A DNA stretch of 64,000 bases, taken from NCBI RefSeq assembly GCF_021026295.1, contig NZ_JAJNDA010000006.1:124001-188000 (forward strand), given 5' to 3'. This DNA is from Actinomycetospora soli (lineage in GTDB: Bacteria; Actinomycetota; Actinomycetes; Mycobacteriales; Pseudonocardiaceae). The translations under genes and the position numbers were made by a program. Position 1 is the stretch's first letter. Every line of letters starts with the position of its first letter. The notes under the pieces are model-generated. The model saw only the letters and a list, made by a program, of their open reading frames with translations. It made no database searches and was not told where the DNA came from. This document shows, piece by piece, positions 31,884-41,365 of the stretch.

Positions 31884-33019
31884 AACAGTCGCTCGTAAAA
31901 ATCCATCAACGCGCTGCGGCGAAACTTTTTGGAGAAGTGGCTTAGAGTCTCGCCGTTCCCGCGCATCGCGGAGCGCATTTCTCCATCACTCAGAACACGC
32001 GTTACCTTATCTAAGAAGTCTGACGGCTGGGTTGGATCGGCTAAAAGCCCAGTCACACCATCCATAACCACTTCCGGTATTCCTCCAGTCGCATTTGCAA
32101 CTACAGGAATACCGATAGCCCCGGCTTCAAGCGCAACAAGATTAAGCGCCTCGCTCTCGCCGCTACCGATCGGACGGGATGGAACTATCACGAGGTGTGC
32201 CCGCCGCATCAGTGCGTGAACGCGTGCCTGCGGCATTGGCTCATGGACGTCCACAGCTGCCCCAGCTAAGGATATCTGTCGCCGAAGCTCAGTCAAGAAC
32301 GGGCCAGCACCGACAACATCAATCCGATGGTCAACCCCCATGGCGGAAAGACTCTGCGAAACGGGAACGATCAGATCGACGCCCTTATTCTCGACGAGTC
32401 TCCCCACAAAAAGCACTTTAGCTGGACCCGGCGATTCCTCTCCTGCCCTGTCGTTCTCGCCCAAAGAGTGTCCAACATAATGCACAAATGTACGAGATGG
32501 CGGATAACCGCGACTAATAGCTTCGTCACGTAGGTATTTGCTACTGCAAAGAAACAGAGAAGTTCGGTCTATCAGTTCCTCTCGTCGAGCCAGAAGTGTC
32601 CGCCCTCGGTAGCCCCTCCCCCGAAGCGTACTATCGCTACTCAATACGTCATGTCCGTGGAGACTTACGACGAAGGGGCGCCGACGGCGGCAGAGAGCCG
32701 GCAAAAGGCCAGCGGCATCAACCGCGAAGTGAATATGGACCATGTCGGCATCGCGCAACAACGATCGAAAGGGTCGTTTGCAAAGACCAGTCGATCGCAG
32801 CGCGAACCGCCCAGCTCTGTGGTCACCGCAAGCTAGCGTCGGCCTACGATTGTCCGGGTCCCCGCGTAACACGCGACTCGCTGAGTACTCCACCTCAGCG
32901 TCGGGCGGATAGTTGTCCGCTCCCCAAACAAACGGCTCACTCGGTAGGAACAAATCGTCCCTATAGACGGCTACCCTCAACGCTTGCGCCCGAGAGCAAA
33001 GCAGACCAAGCCGAACCAA
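31880..33019 (-). CDS. glycosyltransferase family 4
   Basis: A 379-residue enzyme if the GTG at 33019 is used; a TTG at 32980 (LRVAVYRDDLF) fits the family start better and leaves only a 20-base overlap with the upstream gene. GT-B fold: N-domain with VHIHFAVDAAGLLPAL and SLHGHDVL, then KVLFVGRLVENKGVDLIV, VGAGPFLTEL, and ALNLVALEAGAIGIPVVANATGGIPEVV (in part: EAGAIGIPVVANATGG) including the E...G..EV nucleotide-sugar motif. Sugar and acceptor unknown. Confidence 0.85.
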   Translation of the reverse strand: MVRLGLLCSRAQALRVAVYRDDLFLPSEPFVWGADNYPPDAEVEYSASRVLRGDPDNRRPTLACGDHRAGRFALRSTGLCKRPFRSLLRDADMVHIHFAVDAAGLLPALCRRRRPFVVSLHGHDVLSSDSTLRGRGYRGRTLLARREELIDRTSLFLCSSKYLRDEAISRGYPPSRTFVHYVGHSLGENDRAGEESPGPAKVLFVGRLVENKGVDLIVPVSQSLSAMGVDHRIDVVGAGPFLTELRRQISLAGAAVDVHEPMPQARVHALMRRAHLVIVPSRPIGSGESEALNLVALEAGAIGIPVVANATGGIPEVVMDGVTGLLADPTQPSDFLDKVTRVLSDGEMRSAMRGNGETLSHFSKKFRRSALMDFYERLL

Positions 33020-34067
33020 CGCTTGCCGGACTGTACATTCGTCTCATTCTCGTGCAATCGACTCTCCTGGGTCTAGGCCCGTGTGTGACGACGTAACTTA
33101 TCGCTGACGTCCAAGCGGGGACATCCATAGGAGCGACGCCCGTAGAGTGAACTCCTTCCAATACTTCCTGCAAAGCGCGAACGTTACTATGAATGAGCCA
33201 AGCGTTTAGTCCGATTGCTTCTACAGCTGGAAGACCAAAGCCCTCATATCGCGTTGGCAACAGCACTGCTGTGCAGTTTCGGTAAAGCCAGGCGAGACTT
33301 CGATTATCGACGTAACCGAGGAGAAGGGTATTCGAGTGATCGATGTCCACCTCTGCGCCAGACGACCCGACCAAATTAGCCGGCAGCTGTCCGGTTAAGG
33401 CGAGATGGTAGGCATCACCAGACCTCGCGGAGAATTCGTTAAAAGCACGGACTGCTGTAGCAATGTTCTTGTGCGGATAATGCGCGGCCGCAAGTAGGAG
33501 AAATTTTTTGCCGTTCAGTTGTTCGACGACTCGTTCGGCTTCGAAACGGCGCCACAAGACGGAGTTCGGAATCTTGTGTACGGGGCGGCGCCTTCTATAG
33601 AATCGCCCAAGCTCCCCCCTCGTGAACTCGGATATGGCTACTACATCGTCGCAAAGTCGCATGGTCGCCCAAAGCGCGAAGCGCAGGAAAGCCCGCTTCT
33701 TAACAGTGAAATTCTCCGGAAAGCACCTAAATTGGAGATCATGGACAACCGTGATGGTGCGCATTCGCGGTCGAAGTCTAGCTGTCATTGGTGTGTAGTA
33801 GTTCGGTGAGAGATAGACGTCGCAGCTTCGTGTCAGCGCAAGGAATTCGGATGTCAAAAACCTAACAAACCGTACTCGTATCGGCACTACTGCGAAATTC
33901 GCGGGCAGCGGCGGCAAGGTTGCAAGCGCGTCGGGTTGGACGTACACATCAAAAGCAACTCTGTCTGGGGGCAGAGTTGCCAGAGATTCTAGAAGCGCAT
34001 AAAACATGTGCTCGGCGCCACCCACGGCAGACGGGTACAGAAACGAGCCGTCGACAGCAACTCTCAT
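32961..34067 (-). CDS. glycosyltransferase family 4 (mannosyltransferase-like)
   Basis: A 368-residue GT-B enzyme opening MRVAVDGSFLYPSAVGGAEHM. Signature parts: VVHDLQFRCFPENF, ISEFTRGELGRFY, FLLLAAAHYPHKNIATAV and the donor-site LPTRYEGFGLPAVEAIGLNAW. The opening and the HPHKN-like motif resemble enzymes that use GDP-mannose, which would fit the GDP-mannose-using gmd in this locus, but donor choice cannot be read from sequence. Overlaps the GT2 gene by four bases. Confidence 0.85.
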   Translation of the reverse strand: MRVAVDGSFLYPSAVGGAEHMFYALLESLATLPPDRVAFDVYVQPDALATLPPLPANFAVVPIRVRFVRFLTSEFLALTRSCDVYLSPNYYTPMTARLRPRMRTITVVHDLQFRCFPENFTVKKRAFLRFALWATMRLCDDVVAISEFTRGELGRFYRRRRPVHKIPNSVLWRRFEAERVVEQLNGKKFLLLAAAHYPHKNIATAVRAFNEFSARSGDAYHLALTGQLPANLVGSSGAEVDIDHSNTLLLGYVDNRSLAWLYRNCTAVLLPTRYEGFGLPAVEAIGLNAWLIHSNVRALQEVLEGVHSTGVAPMDVPAWTSAISYVVTHGPRPRRVDCTRMRRMYSPASVGSAWSALLSGASVEGSRL

Positions 34068-34894
34068 CGCAACTCCTGCACCCCGCGGTCACGGATAATC
34101 ATGCTTCGGAGCCAACGGACAATTTCAACAGCTTCAGCCGCGATTAAGCGAATCCGGACTACCCTCCCACCAAGTGACTTACGTTTGTATAAGTAATTAG
34201 CGGCAGAACGATATCTTGCATTACTTTTGAAGTAGCCCAGTCCAGGCGTTCGGTTCTCTGTCCGATAATGGACGAGAACTGATTCACTGTTTTCGACTCG
34301 ACCGCAGGTTAACAGCCGCCGAAAGAGCTCCAAGTCCTGGCAGCGTAGCAGCGCTGGTTCATATAGTCCCACCTCTGCAAGCTTCTCACGCCGCATAATG
34401 CAAGCTTGGTGTGGTACTGCATTGTGCCCGCGTTCAAAACGTGTACGAATATCGCGGTCGGACGTTGGGTACTTCAACGTCTGCGCAGGTCCACCCCATG
34501 ACCCAAAATCTGCGACCTGACTGCCTAGAAGCACCAACTCGGGTGAAGCTTCCATAAGCGTGACCTGCTCAAGAAGGCGCGATGGAAGGCTAATATCGTC
34601 CGAATCAGCTACTGCCACGTATTCCGACCGAGCGTGCAGGATGGCTTTGTTACGGCTTGCTGCGCGACCCAGGTTTTGTGCGTTCTTTATGAGAATGACC
34701 CGGGCGTCGCGCGCGGCCAAGTCCGACACCAGTTGTGCCGTGTCATCACTAGAACAATCATCGACCACTAGGAGTTCGATGTCTTGGAGCTCCCCCTGGA
34801 GGACCGACTCGGCCGCTTCTATGACGGTTGATGCAGAATCACGTGCCGCCATGACCACGGACACGCGCGGAGATGCCGGTCGTGTATCGTTCAC
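34064..34894 (-). CDS. glycosyltransferase family 2
   Basis: A 276-residue GT-A enzyme. VSVVMAARDSASTVIEAAESVL opens the nucleotide-binding fold (in part: SVVMAARDSASTV), LLVVDDCSSDDT holds the first acidic pair, and VAVADSDDISLPSRL the DxD-like metal site. After residue 150 there is QACIMRREKLAEVGLYEP. No membrane helix. It probably adds one sugar of the repeat unit. It overlaps both neighbours by four bases, so it is inside one transcription unit. Confidence 0.85.
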   Translation of the reverse strand: MNDTRPASPRVSVVMAARDSASTVIEAAESVLQGELQDIELLVVDDCSSDDTAQLVSDLAARDARVILIKNAQNLGRAASRNKAILHARSEYVAVADSDDISLPSRLLEQVTLMEASPELVLLGSQVADFGSWGGPAQTLKYPTSDRDIRTRFERGHNAVPHQACIMRREKLAEVGLYEPALLRCQDLELFRRLLTCGRVENSESVLVHYRTENRTPGLGYFKSNARYRSAANYLYKRKSLGGRVVRIRLIAAEAVEIVRWLRSMIIRDRGVQELR

Positions 34895-36342
34895 TTCGAC
34901 TCATTTGACAAGTTGCGATGCGGGCGGGGCGATGGTTTCGTTTGATCTGCGTCAATAGGCAGCGCATAAGCGGTCCCTACCGGACGCTGCTGCTTGTAGG
35001 CGTAGTATTGAGCGGATGCAAGAGGCTCAGACCTTTTAGCCGCGTTATAGATTAAGCCTACAACGTCAGCGTCCGCTTTGCCGAGAGAATCGACACTTGT
35101 AGCTAATTGTTCTGGCTTCACAAAGTTGTGACGGCAAACTATCATGGTGCCATCGCAGAGCTGGCTGGCGACTGCGGCGTCAGTTACTGGCACGAGCGGC
35201 GGTGAGTCGATCAGTATCAGGTCGAAGTCGGATTCGACATCGTCCATCAACTTTCGCATCTGATCCGATGAAAGTAGTTCACTGGGATTGGGCGGAAGCG
35301 GTCCACTGGTCATTACCTGGACGTTCGGCATTCTAGACGCCTGTATCGCGCCCCACGTCGCGACCCTTCCTGTGAGCGCGCTCGTGAGTCCGACTTGGCT
35401 CTCGAGACTCAAGCTGTCCGCCACCATGGGTCTCCGAAGGTCCGCGTCAACGATTAGCGTCTTCAACCCCGCTTGGCCCGCAACTGCGGCGAGATTGCAA
35501 ACTGCGGTCGTCTTCCCTTCACCTGGGATTGAACTTGTGACCACCAACCTCTTTCTCGACTTATCTACTGAGACGAAGGCAAGATTTGTTCGCAGTCGTC
35601 TGTACGCCTCAATCGACGAGGAGAATTCGTCGCCCTCGATGTGAGCTCGTCTCTCCGACAGGTCAGAGCTCTCTGGAATCACTCCGAGGGCCGGTACGCC
35701 AGCAATCTCTTCCGCCGACTTAACACTCTGCACGGCATTGTTGAAGAAGTTTCTAACATAAGCCGCAGCTATCCCTAGAAAAAGGCCCATCACCCCTGCC
35801 GTAGCCAGAGTCAACAGCCACCGTGGACTTACTGGACCGGGAGAGGGAACGGCAGGTTCGATCTGTCGAACGGCAACTGCTGGGGGGCGGGTACGATCCG
35901 GAGGCTGTTCGATGTCTGCAACTAAACGAGTGAATGCGTTCGCTGCCGCATTAGCAATCGCGATTGCTCGCTCGGGGGATTGGTCGGTTACAGTTGCCGC
36001 CAGTAGCACCGATTGAGGTTCAGCGGAGACTGCGATTTCGCTGGTCACCTCTTCCGGGCTCTCCGGCAATCCGAGAGAGTCGACGACCGCTTGCCCGATA
36101 CGGTTGCTCACAAAAAGATCGCTGTACGACTTGACTCGCTGCTCAGAGAGCAGGCTTCCCTGATACGCCGCCGATGCATTGTCGGTATTGTTCTGACTGA
36201 AAACGTAAAGGGTGACCGTAGCGGCGTACTTGGTAGGGGTAAGCACTAGTGCAACGACAGCCAGCAATAGTGTAAGGACGAAAACACTCGAAGTGATCCG
36301 CCAATTTCGTCGTACTATCGCGAGCAGTCCACCTAAGTCCAT
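34891..36342 (-). CDS. Wzz-BY-kinase: polysaccharide co-polymerase with tyrosine autokinase
   Basis: A 483-residue protein starting at the ATG of 36342, giving the usual MDLGGLLAIVRRNW. Two membrane helices (about 15-32 and 175-195) flank an outside coiled domain, as in Wzz. The cytoplasmic kinase has Walker A SSIPGEGKTT (Lys277), Walker A' LIVDADLRRP and Walker B LILIDSPPLV, then a C-terminal tyrosine cluster (QYYAYK) for autophosphorylation. It controls chain length and export. Longer frames upstream run into the gmd gene and lack a ribosome site. This is the first low-GC gene after the high-GC gmd gene. Confidence 0.88.
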   Translation of the reverse strand: MDLGGLLAIVRRNWRITSSVFVLTLLLAVVALVLTPTKYAATVTLYVFSQNNTDNASAAYQGSLLSEQRVKSYSDLFVSNRIGQAVVDSLGLPESPEEVTSEIAVSAEPQSVLLAATVTDQSPERAIAIANAAANAFTRLVADIEQPPDRTRPPAVAVRQIEPAVPSPGPVSPRWLLTLATAGVMGLFLGIAAAYVRNFFNNAVQSVKSAEEIAGVPALGVIPESSDLSERRAHIEGDEFSSSIEAYRRLRTNLAFVSVDKSRKRLVVTSSIPGEGKTTAVCNLAAVAGQAGLKTLIVDADLRRPMVADSLSLESQVGLTSALTGRVATWGAIQASRMPNVQVMTSGPLPPNPSELLSSDQMRKLMDDVESDFDLILIDSPPLVPVTDAAVASQLCDGTMIVCRHNFVKPEQLATSVDSLGKADADVVGLIYNAAKRSEPLASAQYYAYKQQRPVGTAYALPIDADQTKPSPRPHRNLSNESK

Positions 36343-36394
36343 TTCACGCCCACTCTTCTCCACGCCGTTCCGGGTCTCAAGCTGCTTTTTGCCT

Positions 36395-37360
36395 TCACAG
36401 GAGTTCGGCTTCGACCATGATGCGGGCGAGCTGGTCGGGCATGGTCTGCGCCTTCCAGCCCAGTTCCTTCTCCGCCTTCGTGGCGTCACCGATCAGCGCG
36501 TCGACCTCGGTCGGACGCAGGTAGGTCTCGTCGAACCGCACGTGCTTGTCCCACTCCAGGTTCACCGCCCCGAAGCAGTACTGGACCCACTCCCGCACCG
36601 TCGTCGCGGTCCCGGTCGCCAGCACGTAGTCATCGCCCTGGTCGGCCTGCAGCATCCGCCACATGCCCTCCACGTACTCCGGGGCATACCCCCAGTCCCG
36701 GACCGCGTCCAGGTTCCCCAGGTAGACGAACTGCTCCTTGCCCTGCGCGATCCGCGCCGCCGCACGGGCGATCTTCCGCGTCACGAACGTCTCGCCCCGG
36801 CGCGGGGACTCGTGGTTGAACAGGATCCCGTTCACCGCGAACATCCCGTGCGCCTCACGGTAGTTCCGCGCCATCCAGTACCCGTACACCTTCGCCGCCC
36901 CATAGGGGCTACGTGGATAGAACGGGGTCTCCTCGTTCTGCGGAGGCGGCGTCGCCCCGAACATCTCCGACGACGAGGCCTGGTAGTAGCGGGTCTCGAT
37001 CCCCACCATCCGGATCGCCTCCAGCAGCCGCGCGGTGCCGACGCCGGTGGTGTTGCCGGTGTACTCCGGCTCGTCGAACGACACACGCACGTGCGACTGC
37101 GCCGCCAGGTGATACACCTCGTCGGGACGGACCTTCTCGATCAACGTCACCAGACGCGACGAGTCGGTCAGGTCGCCGTAGTGCAGCACCAGCCGCTGGT
37201 CCGGGTCGTGCGGGTCCTGGTACAGGTGCTCGATCCGACCCGTGTTGAAGGTGCTCGAACGGCGGATGATGCCGTGCACCTCGTAGCCCTTCGACAGCAA
37301 CAACTCGGTCAGATACGACCCGTCCTGACCGGTGATCCCCGTGATGATGGCGCGCTTCAT
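36395..37360 (-). CDS. gmd: GDP-mannose 4,6-dehydratase
   Basis: A 321-residue cytoplasmic short-chain dehydrogenase of extended type. Nucleotide-binding GITGQDGSY at the start, [12 protein letters not shown], the serine site [10 protein letters not shown], the catalytic YGAAK ([12 protein letters not shown]) and the family-typical [14 protein letters not shown]. It converts GDP-D-mannose to GDP-4-keto-6-deoxymannose, the first step towards GDP-L-fucose or GDP-D-rhamnose. The next gene in the operon order encodes the matching epimerase-reductase, 21 bases apart. High GC returns here. Confidence 0.95.
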   Translation of the reverse strand: MKRAIITGITGQDGSYLTELLLSKGYEVHGIIRRSSTFNTGRIEHLYQDPHDPDQRLVLHYGDLTDSSRLVTLIEKVRPDEVYHLAAQSHVRVSFDEPEYTGNTTGVGTARLLEAIRMVGIETRYYQASSSEMFGATPPPQNEETPFYPRSPYGAAKVYGYWMARNYREAHGMFAVNGILFNHESPRRGETFVTRKIARAAARIAQGKEQFVYLGNLDAVRDWGYAPEYVEGMWRMLQADQGDDYVLATGTATTVREWVQYCFGAVNLEWDKHVRFDETYLRPTEVDALIGDATKAEKELGWKAQTMPDQLARIMVEAELL

Positions 37361-37381
37361 GCTCTAACCCCCGACATGCTT

Positions 37382-38371
37382 CTAGAGCCGACCCTTATGG
37401 CCGGCTTCGTTGACGTAGTGGTCCAGGTACCAGCGGTAGGTCGCGGCCAGCCCCTCGGTGAGCCCGATCCGGGGCTTCCACCCCGTCGCCGCGATCTTCG
37501 AAACATCCAGCACCTTGCGCGGCGTCCCGTCCGGACGCGACGTGTCGTAGACGATGTCCCCCGAGAAACCCACCGTCCGGGCGACAGCCGACGCCAGTTC
37601 CGCGATCGTCACGTCCTCACCGGTCCCGACGTTGATCGGCGCCGGATCGTCGTAGGCCTCCAACAGATGCACACACGCCGCCGCCAGATCATCGACGTGC
37701 AGGAACTCCCGCCGCGGCGACCCCGTCCCCCACACCGTCACCGTCGCATCGCCGTTCACGGTCGCCTCGTGGAACTTCCGGATCAACGCCGGCAGCACGT
37801 GCGAGGACTCGAGATCGAAGTTGTCCCCCGGCCCGTACAGATTCGTCGGCATCGCCGAGATCCACCGACGCCCGTACTCCCGCCGATACGACTGCACACC
37901 CATGATCCCCGCGATCTTCGCGATCGCATACGCATCATTGGTCGGCTCCAACGCCCCGGTCAGCAGCGAATCCTCCCGGATCGGCTGCTCCGCGAACTTC
38001 GGATAGATGCACGACGACCCCAAAAACAGCAACCGCTCCGTCCCCGCCGCGTGCGCCGCATCCAACAGGTTCGCCTGAATCCGCAGATTGTCGTGCAGGA
38101 ACTCCACCGGCCGCGCGTTGTTCGCCGCGATCCCACCCACCCGAGCCGCCGCATCCACCACGACCTCGGGCCGGGCCGCCGTCACGAACTCCCGCGCCGC
38201 CCCCGCGTCCCGCAGATCCACCTGCGCCGACCGGGCCCCCACCACATCCGAGAACCCTGCCGCCCCCAACGCCCGCACCACCGCCGACCCGACCAGCCCC
38301 CCGGACCCGGCCACCAGCACCCGCACGGAACGATCCAGCTCGCAGTACAGCCGTAACTGCTCTGTCGTCAC
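37382..38371 (-). CDS. fcl: GDP-L-fucose synthase
   Basis: A 329-residue SDR enzyme; start set at the GTG of 38371, giving VTTEQLRLYCELDRSVRVLVAG, as a longer frame lacks family similarity. Motifs: AGSGGLVGSA (NADP binding), DAAARVGGIAANN, LGSSCIYPKF, the catalytic YAIAK and MPTNLYGPGDNFD, all characteristic of WcaG/Fcl. It epimerises C3/C5 and reduces C4 of GDP-4-keto-6-deoxymannose. Together with gmd it supplies GDP-L-fucose to the polysaccharide. A 30-residue N-terminal extension before the Rossmann fold is slightly unusual. Confidence 0.93.
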   Translation of the reverse strand: MTTEQLRLYCELDRSVRVLVAGSGGLVGSAVVRALGAAGFSDVVGARSAQVDLRDAGAAREFVTAARPEVVVDAAARVGGIAANNARPVEFLHDNLRIQANLLDAAHAAGTERLLFLGSSCIYPKFAEQPIREDSLLTGALEPTNDAYAIAKIAGIMGVQSYRREYGRRWISAMPTNLYGPGDNFDLESSHVLPALIRKFHEATVNGDATVTVWGTGSPRREFLHVDDLAAACVHLLEAYDDPAPINVGTGEDVTIAELASAVARTVGFSGDIVYDTSRPDGTPRKVLDVSKIAATGWKPRIGLTEGLAATYRWYLDHYVNEAGHKGRL

Positions 38372-38501
38372 CTGACCCCCCGTGGTGGCGCAACCAGACT
38401 CACTGGAGCCTGACAGGGCACGCACAGTAGGCGGTGTCGAGGGGTCTGCCAACCATGGACTCGGACGAGTGGTCGTACGAGCAGGGCGTCAAGCAGCGTA
38501 A

Positions 38502-39419
38502 TCATGCCACCGATCGGAGCTGCCGGGCCGACTCCAAGACCGCCTTGGCATGCGTCTGTGCACGGCGGTAGCGGTACGCGGCGTACACGAAGCGAGAGTT
38601 GCCGAAGAGGTAGCGACGCCAGAGCCGGCGGGGCTCGCTCCCGAAGCGGTGGACCCACTCGAGGCCCGACTGCTGCATCCAGGTAGGGGCCTCGGGCTTG
38701 TTGCCGGCGATGAAGTCGAAAGCAGCGCCGATCGCCACGGCGACCACACCGGCGTCGCGAGCGAGCTCCACGGCGGCGCGGTCCTGCTTGGGCGTCCCCA
38801 GGCCGACCCAGACGATGTCGGCGTCGGACTCGCGGATGCGAGTTGCCTGCTCGGTGCGCTCTTCGTCGGTCAGGGGACGGAAGGGCGGCGACTCGACCCC
38901 GACAATGAATGCAGCCGGGAAGCGGCGGATCAACTCGTCACGGAGCTTCTCGACGACCTCGGGAGTGCTGCCCAACAGGTAGTGCCGCGTCCCGTGGAAC
39001 TGGCCCTGCTCGACGACGTCCAGAAAGAGGTCGTTTCCACGAACACGATCGGCGCCCTCGGTCGTGACACCCACGAGCTTGTTCATCCACGCCACGGACT
39101 TGCCGTCCGCCAAGTTGAGCCGAGCGCTCTGCAACATGTATCGGTAGGCGGCGTCCTGGTCGGCCAGGGACAACGTGTAAGCGTTGCAGAGATGAACGTC
39201 AGCGCCCTCGGTGCGGTCCTGACGAGCCAGGTGCAGCACCTGCGCGACGGCGACGCCTGGCGTGCACGCCGAGATCGGAACGCGGGCGCAGTAGATCATC
39301 TGAGAAGACGACGCGGCCGACCCGGGCGACGGCACAACCATCTTGATGTTCTTCGTCCGCTGCGTCGGAATGACGGCTTCGTCGACGACCGCGACATCGA
39401 AGTTGGTGTTCTCAGACAT
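38502..39419 (-). CDS. WecG/TagA/CpsF family glycosyltransferase
   Basis: A 305-residue enzyme with GGGGGAAG ahead of its ATG. Family motifs: CNAYTLSLADQD, LNLADGKSVAWMNK, GNDLFLDVV, HYLLGSTPEVVEKL and IVWVGLGTPKQD, then AIGAAFDFIAGNKPEAPTWMQQSGLEW (in part: GAAFDFIAG). GT26 enzymes add an N-acetylmannosamine-type or related sugar to an undecaprenyl-diphosphate-linked primer. It directly follows the initiating sugar transferase, so it most likely adds the second sugar. An N-terminal 45-residue extension precedes the domain. Confidence 0.9.
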   Translation of the reverse strand: MSENTNFDVAVVDEAVIPTQRTKNIKMVVPSPGSAASSSQMIYCARVPISACTPGVAVAQVLHLARQDRTEGADVHLCNAYTLSLADQDAAYRYMLQSARLNLADGKSVAWMNKLVGVTTEGADRVRGNDLFLDVVEQGQFHGTRHYLLGSTPEVVEKLRDELIRRFPAAFIVGVESPPFRPLTDEERTEQATRIRESDADIVWVGLGTPKQDRAAVELARDAGVVAVAIGAAFDFIAGNKPEAPTWMQQSGLEWVHRFGSEPRRLWRRYLFGNSRFVYAAYRYRRAQTHAKAVLESARQLRSVA

Positions 39420-39465
39420 GGCTCTTCCCCCGGATGAATGGATTTGACGAAAGGAACGAAGAAGT

Positions 39466-40956
39466 TCAGTACGCGCCACGGCCGCGGGTCACGGCCCCGA
39501 CCGTCTTCCACAAGATGTTGATGTCGAGGGCGGGCGACCAGTTCTCGACGTAGCGCAGATCGAGTCGCACCGACTCTTCCCAGGTGAGGTCCGATCGGCC
39601 GCTGACCTGCCATAGGCCGGTCATACCGGGACGCACCAGCAGCTTGCGACGAGCGTCCGTCTCGTACTTCGCCACTTCGCGAGAGAGCGGGGGACGCGGG
39701 CCGACCAAGGACATCGAGCCGCCGAGCACGTTGAAGAGCTGCGGGAGTTCGTCGAGCGAGAGTCGGCGCAGCGTGGAACCCACGGCGGTGATGCGCGGGT
39801 CGCGCTTCATCTTGAACAGCGGGCCTGCGGCCTCATTCGTCGCCGCGAGCTCGCCGACCTGCTGGTCCGCATTCACGACCATCGAGCGGAACTTGACCAT
39901 TCGGAAGTGTCGGCCGTTGAGGCCCACCCGCTCCTGGCGGTAGAAGACCGGGCCACCGTCACGCTTGACGAGCGCGGCGATGGTCAGAAGGACCGGCGCC
40001 AGGAGAAGGAGCAGGAAGGCCGCACCGACGCGGTCGATGCCGGCCTTGACCGCGCGGGTGACACCGTCGAAGCGGGGCTCGGTAAGCCGCAGCATGGGCA
40101 GGCCGTCGACCGGGGCGACGTGGAGGCGCGGGCCACCGATCTCCATGAGACCCGGCTCGACGACCAGGTCCACCCCCGTGCCCTCGAGCTCCCAGGCCAG
40201 AACCTGGAGGCGCTTCGGGGTCCAGCCCGGCGTCGGAGCGATGGCCACGATGTCGATGCCGAGCTCGACGACCTGGCGGGCGACCCCGTCGAGGTCGCCG
40301 ACCACCGGGACGTCCGCGATGGACCCACCCTCAGGAAGGCCGCCGGCGGTGCAAGCCGCGACCACGGTCCAGCCGTGGTGGGGCACGCGCCGGGTGCGGG
40401 CGACGAGGTCGGAGATGCCCTGCTCGGTGCCGATGACCAGCACCGAGGACATGCAGAGGTCCTCGCGACGGGCGGTGTGCAGCACGCGGCGGATGAGATA
40501 GCGGCCGCTGAGGATTGCGAGCCCGGTGACCGGCAGGACCCCGATGACCCAGGGCCGCAGGTTGTCCGCCTTGAGCAGATAGCCGATGAGGGCCAGCACC
40601 AGGGAGGAACCGACGAAGGCGCGGACCAGGCGGTTGAACTCCTCGGCGCCCTGGCCGATCACCTGAGCGTCCCAGCACCGCATGGCGGCCATCAGGGTCA
40701 GGGCGATCCCTGCACCGATGCAGCTAGCGAAAGCCGCGGACTGCAGGTCCCAGGACCGGGTCGCGACGCCGAGGGCGGTCGCGAGGGCGGCGACGGCGAG
40801 GACGATGCCGAGGTCGGCGGCGACGACGGCGCGCACGAGAACGCTCCGCCAGGTGCGGGTGCGCAGCGGCCCCCCGGCCGGTGCGCCGTGCGGCGATCGC
40901 GGCGCGGGGACGTCGGCGCGCTGCCGGCTCCCTGCGGTCCCGATGTCCGTGCTCAC
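39466..40956 (-). CDS. undecaprenyl-phosphate sugar phosphotransferase (WbaP/CpsE type)
   Basis: A 496-residue polyprenyl glycosylphosphotransferase. Four N-terminal membrane helices, a CoA-binding-like middle domain (SSVLVIGTEQG), a fifth hydrophobic re-entrant helix (near residue 315) and the catalytic domain: KRDGGPVFYRQERVG, FRMVKFRSM, LDELPQLFNVLGGSMSLVGPRPP, RPGMTGLWQVSGRSDL. It starts the repeat unit by moving a sugar-1-phosphate to undecaprenyl phosphate. First gene of the minus-strand exopolysaccharide operon. Confidence 0.93.
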   Translation of the reverse strand: MSTDIGTAGSRQRADVPAPRSPHGAPAGGPLRTRTWRSVLVRAVVAADLGIVLAVAALATALGVATRSWDLQSAAFASCIGAGIALTLMAAMRCWDAQVIGQGAEEFNRLVRAFVGSSLVLALIGYLLKADNLRPWVIGVLPVTGLAILSGRYLIRRVLHTARREDLCMSSVLVIGTEQGISDLVARTRRVPHHGWTVVAACTAGGLPEGGSIADVPVVGDLDGVARQVVELGIDIVAIAPTPGWTPKRLQVLAWELEGTGVDLVVEPGLMEIGGPRLHVAPVDGLPMLRLTEPRFDGVTRAVKAGIDRVGAAFLLLLLAPVLLTIAALVKRDGGPVFYRQERVGLNGRHFRMVKFRSMVVNADQQVGELAATNEAAGPLFKMKRDPRITAVGSTLRRLSLDELPQLFNVLGGSMSLVGPRPPLSREVAKYETDARRKLLVRPGMTGLWQVSGRSDLTWEESVRLDLRYVENWSPALDINILWKTVGAVTRGRGAY

Positions 40957-41365
40957 TTCGAGTGACCCCCCATAGTCACGGACGGCGAACTCGTGGCCTG
41001 CCGGCTGGGGCTCCCCTTCGATCCCCGACCCTCACGAGCACCGTCACCTGTTGGTGTGCGCTTGACCCGGCTATCGCTGCAGACCGCTCACCCTGTTACT
41101 CGCTTCAGATACTTACTGCGGCGTGTCGTTGCGACACGCCTAGGAATTCTGACGCGACTTCCCCCAGATGGACCCGTTAGAGCTTGTCTCTGGGCGGATG
41201 ATCGGCACAGAGCGTGGCGTCCCCCGACGCGGTCACTGTGGGTGCCTTGGCTTTCGTTGACCTTTCAGGCCTGACACCGGCACGTGAGCAATTAGCCCGA
41301 TCGGACCACCTCAAGGCGCGAACGGTAGCGATCAGCGGCTCGCGCACGCGAGGTGAAAGCAGGCC
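40957..41365. other. gene-free region upstream of the exopolysaccharide operon
   Basis: About 400 bases with no convincing reading frame. It must hold the promoter of the exopolysaccharide operon, which I cannot place exactly. The only clear structure is the hairpin at 41120-41140. The stretch around 41080-41160 is less GC-rich than its surroundings. Confidence 0.5.
41120..41140. promoter_or_regulatory. perfect 9-bp inverted repeat upstream of the exopolysaccharide operon
   Basis: GGCGTGTCG-TTG-CGACACGCC. It lies about 165 bases ahead of the sugar transferase start. It could be a repressor site or the terminator of something now decayed; without a U tract the two cannot be told apart. Confidence 0.4.

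Larger units (their letters stand above)
29109..36394. other. low-GC segment inside the exopolysaccharide locus
   Basis: From just after the DUF1501 gene to the end of gmd the sequence has many A/T-rich stretches and A/T third positions, unlike both flanks, and all six genes lie on the minus strand with overlaps. The content (polymerase, flippase, three glycosyltransferases, tyrosine autokinase) is the serotype-specific part of a Wzx/Wzy locus. The sharp GC change suggests import as a block by recombination between conserved flanks. Confidence 0.75.

Noticed and set aside
36212-38356. 714-codon plus-strand frame across gmd and fcl
   Set aside because: Arg/Pro/His-rich shadow of the two well-recognised minus-strand enzymes; no motif or ribosome site.
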